A stretch of DNA of 64,000 nt from Rhizobium phaseoli (GTDB taxonomy: Bacteria; Pseudomonadota; Alphaproteobacteria; Rhizobiales; Rhizobiaceae). Shown one piece after another: positions 51,266 to 60,405 of the stretch (position 1 is the first letter of the stretch; the number at the start of each line of letters is the position of its first letter). The notes beneath the pieces are model-generated. The model was not told the DNA's origin, made no database searches, and worked only from the letters and a program-made list of their open reading frames with translations. The DNA is taken from positions 1-64,000 of the forward strand of contig NZ_WUFT01000021.1 of the NCBI RefSeq assembly GCF_010668805.1, written 5' to 3'. The position numbers were made by a program, and so were the translations under genes.

Positions 51266-51787
51266 CTACTTCATCATCGAGGCAAGATGCTCGGCATGCA
51301 TCTGGTGCTGCTTGAACAGGGTCAGGCCGGTTTCCAGGAGCGACTTGAGCTCTTTATTCTTAGCCGAGGGGATCAGCACATCGGCAAGCGCTGAGTTGAC
51401 CGACTTGTGATAGGCGACTTCGTTTTCGACATAGGCCTTGTCGAAGGCCGCACCGTCGAGAGCGCCGAGCGTCGTCAGTTCCTTGCTCGCCTCTGCCGAC
51501 AGCGACTGGCTGACGGCATTGTCTTCAGGCGTCACCTTCAACTTCTTGACGAGGGCGAGCGCCTGATCGTTGACGGCCTTGTGGTCGCGCTCCATGGTCT
51601 TGGCGAATTCGATGACTTCGGCATTCTTGCTTTTCTTCAGCGCCTGTTCTGCGGCGGTGACGTCGATTTGCCCGGCCGTATAGGCGATATGAGCGATCTG
51701 AGGGTCGGTCGGCTTGGCATCGGCGGCGATCGAAACCGTGCCGAGCGAGGCCGCTATCAGCGCTGCACCGAAAATTCGTTTCAACAT
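51266..51787 (-). CDS. DUF4142 exported protein
   Basis: 173 residues with a signal peptide (RIFGAALIAASLGTVSIAAD). The mature part is all-helical and matches DUF4142: AYTAGQIDVTAAEQALKKSK, NAEVIEFAKTMERDHKAVND, YVENEVAYHKSVNSALADVL and LFKQHQMHAEHLAS. The conserved histidines (DHKAV, YHKS, QHQMHAEH) suggest a ferritin-like metal-binding bundle. The role is unknown. It heads the DUF4142-cupredoxin-ECF sigma unit. The long palindromic iron-type operator lies about 180 bases upstream, between it and the divergent iron-uptake gene. Confidence 0.87.
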   Translation of the reverse strand: MLKRIFGAALIAASLGTVSIAADAKPTDPQIAHIAYTAGQIDVTAAEQALKKSKNAEVIEFAKTMERDHKAVNDQALALVKKLKVTPEDNAVSQSLSAEASKELTTLGALDGAAFDKAYVENEVAYHKSVNSALADVLIPSAKNKELKSLLETGLTLFKQHQMHAEHLASMMK

Positions 51788-51967
51788 GATCTGTCTCCCT
51801 AGTGTCCATGTGACGGAATGCTCCGCGGCGGTGGTGCGCCTTTGGAAGCAGGCATTGGATGCAGATCGGTCGAAAAGGTTCCCGGAATTTTTTGCGACGG
51901 TCGACGCATTCTTTTCGAGTTCCTGCTCACCCACAGTTTGAAACACCGGCGTCAACTTGTGCTCGAC

Positions 51968-52010
51968 AGCGGTAAATAACATGACTAGAGAACTCATGTT
52001 ATTTACCGCT
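51968..52010. promoter_or_regulatory. 43-bp perfect palindrome containing an IRO box
   Basis: Two 17-bp perfect arms (agcggtaaataacatga / tcatgttatttaccgct) flank a 9-base centre. The inner part is TGA-CTAGAGAAC-TCA (51982-51996), the TGA-N9-TCA form of the RirA box. It lies 54 bases before the ferric-siderophore binding-protein gene. The extension of the dyad well beyond the core is unusual and may give tight iron repression or read as an mRNA hairpin. Confidence 0.7.
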
Positions 52011-52064
52011 ATCGCCGCCGCTCCAAGCGCCAAGGAGCCGGGGTGCCAGTCAAAGGAGTGGTCC

Positions 52065-53132
52065 ATGTCCCGCCGCCGCAAGGCTTTTTCTGCCTTGGCA
52101 ATGTCCCTATCGCTTTTCCTGCCGGCAACGCTGCATGCCGAGAGTTCGTTTCTCGATCACCGCGGCAAGACGATCACCTTCGAGAAGCCGCCGGAACGGG
52201 TGGTGACGATCGTGCGGTCGGCGCCGATCATCTATCGCGCCATAGACGGGACGGCGGGTCATATCGCCGGCATGAACAAGGATTCGCTGGTGCGTTACTT
52301 CACCAAGGGCATCTACGCCGAGATGCTGCCCGAGATGGCGAAGATCAATGCCAGCGCCGCCCAGGATGGTTTCGTACCGAATGTCGAGGCAATCCTGGCT
52401 GAGAAGCCTGATGCCGTGATCCAGTGGACCCATGATCAAAAGCTCATCGAGCCGCTAGAGCGCGTCGGCCTGACCGTTGTCGGCTGGCAGTGCTGCACGG
52501 AACAGGATCGCCTCGATTACATCTCGCTGACCGGGTATATGACCGGCCACAACGACCGCGCCCAGGCGATCCTGAAGGCGCAGGCCGAAACGTTGAAGGC
52601 GCTCGACGGCAAAGTCGCCAAGCTTGACAAAGCAGCGCTTCCCTCCGTCCTGCACATCGACAAGGTGGCTGACCAGATCCAGGTCATTGCCAACGGTTCG
52701 CAGGACCTCTCGCTCAGCGGAGTGACCAACCCGGCCGCCGACAAGACAGGGGAATGGTGGCGCACCGTCGATTTCGAACAGCTGCTGGTCTGGAACCCCG
52801 ACATCATCATCATTCCGGCCTATGCGAGCGACCTCAATCCCAAGGATTTCTTCGACAATCCGCTCCTTGCCAATCTCAAGGCGGTCAAGGAGAAGCGCGT
52901 CTACAAGCAGCCGGTTTTCGCCCGCACGCCCGATGCGCCGGAAATCTTTCTGACCTCTGAATGGCTGGCGGCCGTCGCCCATGGCACCGACTTTGCGCCG
53001 GATTTCAGAAAGCAGATTCGCGATGTCTACAAGCTGATCTACGGTGCAGATCTGACGGACGATCAACTGAAGGCGATCCTCGAATCCGAAAGCAACACTC
53101 CGACGGACAAATATGTCCAGCTCTTCGGTTAA
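52065..53132 (+). CDS. periplasmic binding protein for ferric siderophore (FecB/BtuF family)
   Basis: 355 residues from the ATG at 52065 (AAAGGAG eight bases upstream). A signal peptide ALAMSLSLFLPATLHAESSF precedes a binding-protein fold: FLDHRGKTITFEKPPERVVT, EAILAEKPDAVIQWTHD and LLVWNPDIIIIPAYASDLNP. It captures a ferric chelate for import. It is the first gene of the locus behind the IRO-type palindrome. Its 3' end overlaps the permease gene by 20 bases. The permease and ATPase that would take its cargo are destroyed by a deletion, so the protein may now be useless or served by another permease. Confidence 0.88.
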   Translation: MSRRRKAFSALAMSLSLFLPATLHAESSFLDHRGKTITFEKPPERVVTIVRSAPIIYRAIDGTAGHIAGMNKDSLVRYFTKGIYAEMLPEMAKINASAAQDGFVPNVEAILAEKPDAVIQWTHDQKLIEPLERVGLTVVGWQCCTEQDRLDYISLTGYMTGHNDRAQAILKAQAETLKALDGKVAKLDKAALPSVLHIDKVADQIQVIANGSQDLSLSGVTNPAADKTGEWWRTVDFEQLLVWNPDIIIIPAYASDLNPKDFFDNPLLANLKAVKEKRVYKQPVFARTPDAPEIFLTSEWLAAVAHGTDFAPDFRKQIRDVYKLIYGADLTDDQLKAILESESNTPTDKYVQLFG

Positions 53133-53959
53133 CCCACGCGCTAGCGAAGCTGCGCGTCGGGCAGGTGAACCTGCGCGGTCGGCTAGCGAACCTGCGCAGC
53201 CAGCAAGCGAAGCTGCGCAGCCGGCAAGCGCAACTGTTCCCGGCTTGGCAGGGCGGAAACTGGCTTCGGTTTCCGTCCTTCCGGCCCTGATCGGCCTCCT
53301 CGTCGCCGCCATCCTCTATTCGGTGACGATCGGCCGCTACGACCTGTCGATGCGGGATGTCGCCTATATCCTGATCGACAACGTCCACCCGTTGGTCACG
53401 CCCTATTGGGATCCGGTGCAGGAGGTCGTCGTCGAGCAGGTCCGGCTGCCGCGCATCATGGCGGCTGTTATCGTCGGCTTCGGCCTGGCGATCTCGGGGG
53501 CGGCGCTGCAAGGGCTCTTCCGCAATCCGCTGGTCGATCCCGGCATCATCGGCGTGACATCGGGCGCCGGTTTCGGCGGGACGCCAGCGCCAGCTGGTGA
53601 TGATCGCCCAGGCGCTGGCATCGGAATGCGAACTCCTGGTTCTCGATGAACCCTGCGCCGCGCTCGATTACAAGAACCAGGACAAGGTCCTGCGCCTGCT
53701 CGCGCATTTGAGGGATCGGCACGCCATGACGATCGCCTTTTCCACTCACATGCCGCAGCACGCGGTGGAGATTGCGAGCGACGTTCTGCTGATGACCAGC
53801 GGTAGCCGCTATGTCTTGGGATCGACCGCGGAAGCGCTGAGCGCCGAAAACCTGACCGATCTCTACGACCTGCCGATCGCGCGCGCGGATTTCGACGGAT
53901 TAGCCAAACACACTTACGCGCCCGTCTTTCGTCATGAAGGAGCCCGTTTCGATGGCTGA
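53113..53959 (+). pseudogene. fused remnant of FecCD permease (5') and ABC ATPase (3')
   Basis: From ATG 53113 the frame gives a FecCD permease N-terminus (LIGLLVAAILYSVTIGRYDL; VRLPRIMAAVIVGFGLAISG; ALQGLFRNPLVDPGIIGVTS) that stops making sense after SGAGFGG (about 53580). In the next frame the sequence is an ABC ATPase from its signature motif onward: VSAGRQRQLVMIAQALASEC, Walker B LLVLDEPCAALDY and H-loop FSTHMPQHAVE, to the stop at 53959. The Walker A half of the ATPase and most of the permease, roughly 1.1 kb, are gone. The two frames do not join, so neither product is functional. The permease starts inside the binding-protein stop and carries a repeat near its N-terminus. Confidence 0.87.
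53141..53245. repeat. 21-bp tandem repeat coding for Ala/Glu/Pro-rich heptads
   Basis: Four clear copies (53141, 53162, 53183, 53204) and a worn fifth. Units such as ctagcgaacctgcgcagcca encode ASEPAQP-like heptapeptides at the start of the permease remnant. Copies differ by 2-6 bases. This extends the N-terminus before the first membrane helix and is not part of the FecCD fold. Confidence 0.8.
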
Positions 53960-55250
53960 CGCCGCTACGCCGGGAAAAGGCATCGCCTATATCCATTGGG
54001 GCAATAGCTGGCAGCTGCGAAGCTTCCAGGATTTTCGTCACTATATCGACGCTCTCATCTATATCCACGACCTGCCGAAGGTCGATCTGTCTCCTTACGC
54101 CGCGGTCGTCATGCCGGATGCGATGGATACAGCCGCAGCGCTTCCGCATGCGCCGCAGCTCAACGCTTATCTCAAAGACGGCGGTTTTCTCGTCGTCTGC
54201 CTGCAGGGCCATGCCGATTGGCTCGACATTCCGGGACTTGAGTGGACGCCCGGAAACTGCCGCGACTGGCTGTGGTGGACGAAGGGCGAAAAGCTGGAGG
54301 TCAGGCTCTCCGAGCCGCACCATCCGATCACCGAAAGCCTGCCGCTTTCGCATATGAGCTGGCATTGGGGCGGCTCCTACAATGTTCCGGAAGGCGCGCG
54401 CTCCATTCTTGAGATCGACGGTGGAAGTGGCAGCCTGTTTCTCGATTTTCCGTCGCTGCCGGGCGGCGGACGCCTGCTGCTCGCGACGCTGGACCCGCAT
54501 TCGCACAATGGCCAGCGCTTTATGCCGGCGACCACGCGTTTCCTCCGGTCCTTCTATCCCTGGCTGAACCGCGAGCTCGGGATTGAGCGGCCGGCCGGAA
54601 ACCGGTTCACCTATCTGCAATGCTCACATGTCCCGTCGGAATGGCATCCGGACGGATTGGAGGACAGCCTCGGAGGCGCCGGCTTCGAAACCTCCTTCGC
54701 TCCGCTTCATCAGCTCGACCCCGAACTGCTTGGAAAGACTGACACGCTCTACATTCCAAGCAGCCACGACGAGTTTTTCCTCAAGAGCCAGGCCGAGAAT
54801 CTCATCCGGTTTCTCTCTCAAGGCGGAAATCTGATCATCGCCGCGGAGCCATGCCAGCCATGGCTGCCCTTCATGGCGCCGTTTCACGCCGTTCCCCCGC
54901 GTCCTTTCACCAATATCAAGGTTCGCATACGCGACGACCGCTTCGGGATCTTTTCCGATCTCGGGGAGGGCTTCGACGGCTGGAAAGGCGTTTTCGGCCA
55001 GTATGTGCGCGGATGGACCGATCCGCCTCCCGGCGCGATCTGGCTGACCGATATCGGCTCCGAGCATGATCCGAAGCCGGCCGACTGGATCTGGCAGTAT
55101 CCGACCCCGACGGGCCGCGGCGGATATGTCTTCATGCACAATGGCGACAACATGACCCGCTATCCCGATCATGGCCCGAAAAAGGAAGCGCTGCTCGCCA
55201 ATATCGCCGTCGCGTTGAGAAAGCTCTCCACCGGCGAATTGTTGTTTTAG
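53952..55250 (+). CDS. unknown 432-residue protein of the second iron-uptake locus
   Basis: 432 residues from the ATG at 53952 (GAAGGAG nine bases upstream, inside the ATPase remnant, which it overlaps by 8 bases). No signal peptide or membrane helix. It looks like two alpha/beta halves, each ending in an amidotransferase-like strand: YAAVVMPDAMDTAAALPHAP with NAYLKDGGFLVVCLQGHADW, and DTLYIPSSHDEFFLKSQAEN with FLSQGGNLIIAAEPCQPWLP. The strings resemble class I glutamine amidotransferase/ThuA-like folds, without a clear Cys-His-Glu triad. Tryptophan is abundant. I do not know a function. It is intact although the transporter genes before it are broken, so it may serve another process. Confidence 0.75.
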   Translation: MADAATPGKGIAYIHWGNSWQLRSFQDFRHYIDALIYIHDLPKVDLSPYAAVVMPDAMDTAAALPHAPQLNAYLKDGGFLVVCLQGHADWLDIPGLEWTPGNCRDWLWWTKGEKLEVRLSEPHHPITESLPLSHMSWHWGGSYNVPEGARSILEIDGGSGSLFLDFPSLPGGGRLLLATLDPHSHNGQRFMPATTRFLRSFYPWLNRELGIERPAGNRFTYLQCSHVPSEWHPDGLEDSLGGAGFETSFAPLHQLDPELLGKTDTLYIPSSHDEFFLKSQAENLIRFLSQGGNLIIAAEPCQPWLPFMAPFHAVPPRPFTNIKVRIRDDRFGIFSDLGEGFDGWKGVFGQYVRGWTDPPPGAIWLTDIGSEHDPKPADWIWQYPTPTGRGGYVFMHNGDNMTRYPDHGPKKEALLANIAVALRKLSTGELLF

Positions 55251-55543
55251 CCTTTCTCCAAGCCCCTCGGATCAGCCGCCACTTTGGAAACGCGTGGCGG
55301 CCGCCCAATCATAATCGAAAATACGTCGATGCTATCCGTTTTGCGCGCAAACCATTTGGGCGGGGCGGCGCCGAAGCACTTTTTTAAGCGTTGCCGCCTT
55401 GGATGGGATCGCGGTTGTCACCGGGACAGCGGCACAATTGGTCCGCTGGGATACGGGAATATGACATGGTCCATAGCAGTTGTGCATTTATCATCCGCCG
55501 CCGGTCTTACGGCTGCGGTGCATTGCGCTGAGGCTCGGTGTCC

Positions 55544-56119
55544 ATGGTCGAGACAACGAACGGCCCGGGTTTGAACGGGGTGTATCAGGGTCGAGTTTCT
55601 GAAGATCCGGACAGCATTGAAGCGAGAACCGATCTCAATGATCAGAAAGCCAGATTCTCAGCCGAGATCGCGGCATTGGCGACGGCTGTCCAGGGCGGAG
55701 ATCTGACGCAGCGGATGAAAGCCGACTATGCCGATACGGATCTCTCCCGTTCGGCCGCTATCCTCAATGAGCTGATCATGTCAATTGGCGATAATCTGTC
55801 CGATTTCAACGACGCGATGGCTGCTCTCGCCCACGGGGATCTCCATGGAGGCATGCGAGACAAACCTCGCGGCGCCTTCGGACAATTGCAGAAGAACTTC
55901 AATCTCGCCCTAGCGACGATCCGCACGGTGCTGGGGGAGCGGGGTTCAGACCAGTTTGCCGACAAGGCGACGAGATTTCGCCGGATGCTGGCGGGCTTCA
56001 GATCAAACGGGGTCGCTTCCGAAATCCGGGTCTCCGATGAAGAATCGCGGCCAATTCCTTCGCCTCCCCATGATCTCTGGCTGAAGCTTGCCGATGCGCT
56101 GGATGGTTTCTCGGCCTGA
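55544..56119 (+). CDS. soluble protein with two HAMP-like units, chemoreceptor-like remnant
   Basis: 191 residues from the ATG at 55544. Two HAMP-type units are visible: ALATAVQGGDLTQRMKADYA with LNELIMSIGDNLSDF, and AMAALAHGDLHGGMRDKPRG with LQKNFNLALATIR. This is the pattern of the HAMP array in cytoplasmic chemoreceptors of rhizobia. It then ends without the signalling hairpin. Either it is a truncated chemoreceptor or a free HAMP module. The tail (RRMLAGFRSNGVASEIRVSD) has no family signal. No membrane segment is present. Confidence 0.68.
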   Translation: MVETTNGPGLNGVYQGRVSEDPDSIEARTDLNDQKARFSAEIAALATAVQGGDLTQRMKADYADTDLSRSAAILNELIMSIGDNLSDFNDAMAALAHGDLHGGMRDKPRGAFGQLQKNFNLALATIRTVLGERGSDQFADKATRFRRMLAGFRSNGVASEIRVSDEESRPIPSPPHDLWLKLADALDGFSA

Positions 56120-56127
56120 ACATGACC

Positions 56128-56157
56128 GCGCCACAACCGCAATCGCCGTTGTGGCGC
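56128..56157. terminator. bidirectional stem-loop between converging genes
   Basis: A 10-bp perfect inverted repeat, gcgccacaac / gttgtggcgc, with a 10-base loop, lies between the stops of the HAMP gene (56119) and the aldehyde dehydrogenase gene (56175). Confidence 0.6.
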
Positions 56158-56174
56158 GCCAATGTGTTTCGTCG

Positions 56175-57620
56175 TCAGAAGGGGTAATGCTGAGCGGAAT
56201 CCTCGATCGTGATCCAACGCAGATCGGTGAATTCGGCGATTGCCGCCTTGCCGCCGAAACGGCCGTAACCGCTGCCCTTGACGCCGCCGAAAGGCATTTG
56301 CGCCTCGTCGTGCACGGTCGGGCCATTGATATGGCAGATGCCGGATTCGATGCGTGCGGCAACCGCCATCGCCCGCTGGATGTTGCGGCTGAAGACCGCG
56401 GAAGACAGGCCGTATTCGGTGTCGTTGGCGATGCGGATCGCTTCTTCCTCGCCGGAGACGCGAATGATCGGCTTGACCGGGCCGAAGGATTCTTCCGCAT
56501 AGACGCGCATGTCGGATGTGACGTGATCGAGCAGCGTCGCCTCGACCACGGTGCCGGAGCGCTTGCCGCCGGCCACAAGTTTTGCCCCCTTGGCCGTCGC
56601 ATCGGCGATCAACTCCTCCATTTTCTTGGCGGCGTCGAGGCTGATCAGCGAGCCGAGCACGACGTGGCCGCGCGGATCGCCGGCCGGGAGTTGGCTGGCG
56701 CGGGCGGCGAGTTTGGCAACGAACTGATCGGCGATGGTCTCGTCGACGATGATCCGCTCCGTCGACATGCATATCTGCCCCTGATGCATGAAGGCGCCGA
56801 ATGTCGCGGCATTGACCGCGCCGTCGATATCGGCGTCGTCGAGAATCACTAGCGGGGCCTTGCCGCCGAGTTCGAGGAGGGCAGGCTTGAGGTGCTTGCC
56901 GCAGGTCTCGGCGATGATCTTGCCGACTTTGGTCGATCCGGTGAAGTTGACGCGCTTGACGGCAGGATGGGCGATCAGCGCGGCGACGATCTCAGGCGCA
57001 TCCTCAGGCGCGTTGGTGATGACGTTGAGGACGCCGGCCGGCAGGCCGGCTTCGGTCAGTACCGTGGCGATCAGCCGATGCGTGCCCGGGCATTGTTCGG
57101 ACGCTTTGAGGATGGCGGTGTTGCCGCAGGCAATCGGCATGGCGATGGCGCGGGTCGCGAGGATGACGGGCGCGTTCCAGGGGGCAATCGCCAGGCAGAC
57201 GCCGGCCGCCTGACGAACGCCCATGGCGAGCGTGCCGGGTTTGTTGGAGGGAATGATTTCGCCTGAGATCTGCGTCGTCATGGCGCCGGCCTCACGCAGG
57301 ATGTTGGCGGCGAACATGACATTGAAGCCGGCCCAGGGCGCGGTGGCGCCGGTTTCCTCGATCATCAGCCGGGTGAACTCGTCCACCTTGGAATCCATGA
57401 TGTCTGCGGCCTTCATCAGGATCGCGCGGCGCTGGCCGGGGCCGGTCTTCGACCAGGTGCCGAAGGCGGCGGAGGCGGCATCGACGGCTGCGGCTGCATC
57501 CTCCAGGCTTGCCGCGGCGGCGCGGCTGGCGAGCTTTTCGGTGAAGGGGTCGATGCGGTCATAGGTCCGGCCGTCGGAGGCCGGGCGGTCTGCGCCGTTG
57601 ATCAGCAGGGAAATATTCAT
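56175..57620 (-). CDS. aromatic-type aldehyde dehydrogenase
   Basis: 481 residues from the ATG at 57620. It shows APWNAPVILATRAIAMPIAC (substrate/NAD region), the catalytic glutamate in LLELGGKAPLVILDDADI and the catalytic cysteine in FMHQGQICMSTERIIV. The MPFGGVKGSGYGRFGGKAAI segment is near the end. The sequence type resembles salicylaldehyde/vanillin dehydrogenases. It would oxidise an aromatic aldehyde to the acid using NAD+. It is the last gene of the operon after the coniferyl-alcohol-dehydrogenase-like SDR, so the two steps alcohol to aldehyde to acid are encoded together. A second related gene lies at the other end of the operon (63277). Confidence 0.92.
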   Translation of the reverse strand: MNISLLINGADRPASDGRTYDRIDPFTEKLASRAAAASLEDAAAAVDAASAAFGTWSKTGPGQRRAILMKAADIMDSKVDEFTRLMIEETGATAPWAGFNVMFAANILREAGAMTTQISGEIIPSNKPGTLAMGVRQAAGVCLAIAPWNAPVILATRAIAMPIACGNTAILKASEQCPGTHRLIATVLTEAGLPAGVLNVITNAPEDAPEIVAALIAHPAVKRVNFTGSTKVGKIIAETCGKHLKPALLELGGKAPLVILDDADIDGAVNAATFGAFMHQGQICMSTERIIVDETIADQFVAKLAARASQLPAGDPRGHVVLGSLISLDAAKKMEELIADATAKGAKLVAGGKRSGTVVEATLLDHVTSDMRVYAEESFGPVKPIIRVSGEEEAIRIANDTEYGLSSAVFSRNIQRAMAVAARIESGICHINGPTVHDEAQMPFGGVKGSGYGRFGGKAAIAEFTDLRWITIEDSAQHYPF

Positions 57621-57642
57621 CGTGGGTCTCCTTTGAGAACGA

Positions 57643-58428
<786 letters not shown>

Positions 58429-58468
58429 GAGCATCACCTTTCGCTGGAGAGTCCGGAAGCAAGCCGGC

Positions 58469-59494
58469 TCATTCCTTCCATTTGATCTTGTTCGGACCGG
58501 GCAATTTCAGCCGGTAGCCGACGGGCAGAAGTTGCAGGTCGAAGCGGCGCTCGATTTCGCCCCAAAGGCCGCGCGGCAGATAAAGGGAGAAAATCAGGGC
58601 GGTGGCGCCGAGGCCGATCAGGTACCAGACGCCGGCTCCGCCGAAGAAGGTCTCGATCATAAAGAACAGAATTGCGCCGAGGATCGCGCCTTCGAACTTG
58701 CCGATCCCGCCGACCAGCACCATGAAGATCATGTAGGCCGTCCATTGGACGCTGAAATAGGTCTTCGGCTGGAAGGTGGTGGCAGTCGCAAGCCACAGGC
58801 CTCCGGCGACCGCGATGCCGAAAGCGGCGAGCACGAAGAGCAGCCTCTTGGTGGCGATCACGCGCACGCCGACCGAGGTCGCCGCTTCTTCATTGTCGCG
58901 GATCGCCTGCATGGCCGCGCCCGCGCGGCTGCGCATCAGCATGAAGAGCGCACCGAGCAGGGCGGTCATGGCTATCAATGCCAGCCAGTAGATTGTCGCC
59001 CGCCGTGTGCCGCTGTCATAGACGTTGAGCGAGATCAGCGAGGTTCCGGTTTCCCCCTGGATCAGCCGGTCGAGATTGACGAGCAGGTGAGCGAGTTCGG
59101 CGATGACCCACATGCCGATTGCGAATTCGCCGCCCTTCAGCCGCAGCATGAACAGCGAAAGCGGGATCGACAGCACGCCGGTCACGATCGCGGCCGCAAA
59201 GAGGGCGATGAAGGGATCGAGCCCGGCATCGGCGAGCCGAATGGTGAAATAGGCGCCTAGGCCGAAGAACACCTGTTGGCCGACCGAAACCAGCCCGCCG
59301 AAGCCGGCGAGCGCATTCCACATGGCCGCAAGGATCACATAGATGAACAGGGCCGTCATCCGGTCGATCGCGCCTGCGCCGAGGACGGCGGGTGCGAAGA
59401 TCAGCAGGACAAGCACCGCGGCCATGGAGCCAAGCGCCACCCGCGACGATTTTGTCCAGCGCTCTATCGATATTCCGTTGGAGACGAATGTCAT
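58469..59494 (-). CDS. branched-chain-amino-acid-type ABC permease (LivM-like)
   Basis: 341 residues with about nine or ten membrane helices. LivM features are AMWNALAGFGGLVSVGQQVF followed by FGLGAYFTIRL, and AIRDNEEAATSVGVRVIATK (coupling helix to the ATPase). It overlaps the LivH-like gene by four bases. Systems of this type also import aromatic acids and monolignol compounds, in line with the dehydrogenases in the operon. Confidence 0.92.
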   Translation of the reverse strand: MTFVSNGISIERWTKSSRVALGSMAAVLVLLIFAPAVLGAGAIDRMTALFIYVILAAMWNALAGFGGLVSVGQQVFFGLGAYFTIRLADAGLDPFIALFAAAIVTGVLSIPLSLFMLRLKGGEFAIGMWVIAELAHLLVNLDRLIQGETGTSLISLNVYDSGTRRATIYWLALIAMTALLGALFMLMRSRAGAAMQAIRDNEEAATSVGVRVIATKRLLFVLAAFGIAVAGGLWLATATTFQPKTYFSVQWTAYMIFMVLVGGIGKFEGAILGAILFFMIETFFGGAGVWYLIGLGATALIFSLYLPRGLWGEIERRFDLQLLPVGYRLKLPGPNKIKWKE

Positions 59495-60405
59495 GTCGGG
59501 CTCCGGAGACGTGCGCGAAGGTTGAAAAACACACCAAGCTTGTCGAGTTGAGGCATGCCGAAGCGGGACAGCCTGACGAAAAGCACCAGCAGGAAGACGG
59601 CGTGGCCGCCGATCAGGAAGCCTTGCGGATGCAATTGCGCACCGAGCGATTGGGCAAGGCCGAGAGCGATGCCGCCGGCAAGCGTGCCCCACAGCGATCC
59701 CGCTCCGCCGATGACTGCCGTCTCGAAAGCAAAGAGAAGCTGCGGGCCGCCGGCATAGGGGCTGAAAGTTGCCCGCATCCCGAGAAAGGCCCCGGCAATC
59801 CCGATGGTGACCATGGTGATTGCGGTGGCGACGGCATTGACCCTGCGTGCATCGATGCCGACCAATCCAGCCGTGTCGGGATCTTCCGCCGTGGCGCGGA
59901 TGGCGCGGCCGAGCGCAAACCGGCCGAGGAAGAACTGCAGTCCCCCGAGAATGAAGACTGCCGTCACCATCATCATCACCGCAAGCTTGCCGACGAAGAT
60001 ATGGCCCGGCAGCTGCCAGGATGCATAGGAAAGGTTGCCGATGAAGGGCGCGAGCGATCGTGTGTCGGCGCCGAACTGCTCGAACAGCAGATTGTCGATG
60101 ACGATCGACAGGCCGAAGGTCGTCAGGATCGGCAGCAGCGTGCCGCCGCGAGCACTGCGTTCGAGGATGAAGCGCTGCAGCAGCCAGCCGAGGACAGCCA
60201 TGACGGGCAGCACGATCAGCAGGCCGGCGAAAGGTGGAATGCCGGCTTTGGCGGCGAGCAGCCACAGCCCATAGGCGGCCGCGATCGCCAGGCTGCCATG
60301 GGCGAGATTGATGATCCGCATGACGGAGAACATGAAGGACAGGCCGCAGGCGATGACGGCGTAATAGCCGCCGAGCAAGATGCCTTGGATCAGGGTGTTG
60401 ATCAT
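59491..60405 (-). CDS. branched-chain-amino-acid-type ABC permease (LivH-like)
   Basis: 304 residues, about eight membrane helices. It starts with the LivH pattern LIQGILLGGYYAVIACGLSF, then SVMRIINLAHGSLAIAAAYG. The cytoplasmic coupling region is RAIRATAEDPDTAGLVGIDA. The start codon overlaps the LivF-like stop by four bases, and the stop overlaps the LivM-like start. It forms the channel with LivM. Confidence 0.92.
   Translation of the reverse strand: MINTLIQGILLGGYYAVIACGLSFMFSVMRIINLAHGSLAIAAAYGLWLLAAKAGIPPFAGLLIVLPVMAVLGWLLQRFILERSARGGTLLPILTTFGLSIVIDNLLFEQFGADTRSLAPFIGNLSYASWQLPGHIFVGKLAVMMMVTAVFILGGLQFFLGRFALGRAIRATAEDPDTAGLVGIDARRVNAVATAITMVTIGIAGAFLGMRATFSPYAGGPQLLFAFETAVIGGAGSLWGTLAGGIALGLAQSLGAQLHPQGFLIGGHAVFLLVLFVRLSRFGMPQLDKLGVFFNLRARLRSPT

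Noticed and set aside
53141..53245. CRISPR-like array
   Set aside because: The units are contiguous 21-bp direct repeats with no unique spacers and stay in frame with a coding sequence.
55284..55543. Small plus-strand frame of 96 residues
   Set aside because: No family signal and overlap with the start of the HAMP protein in another frame.
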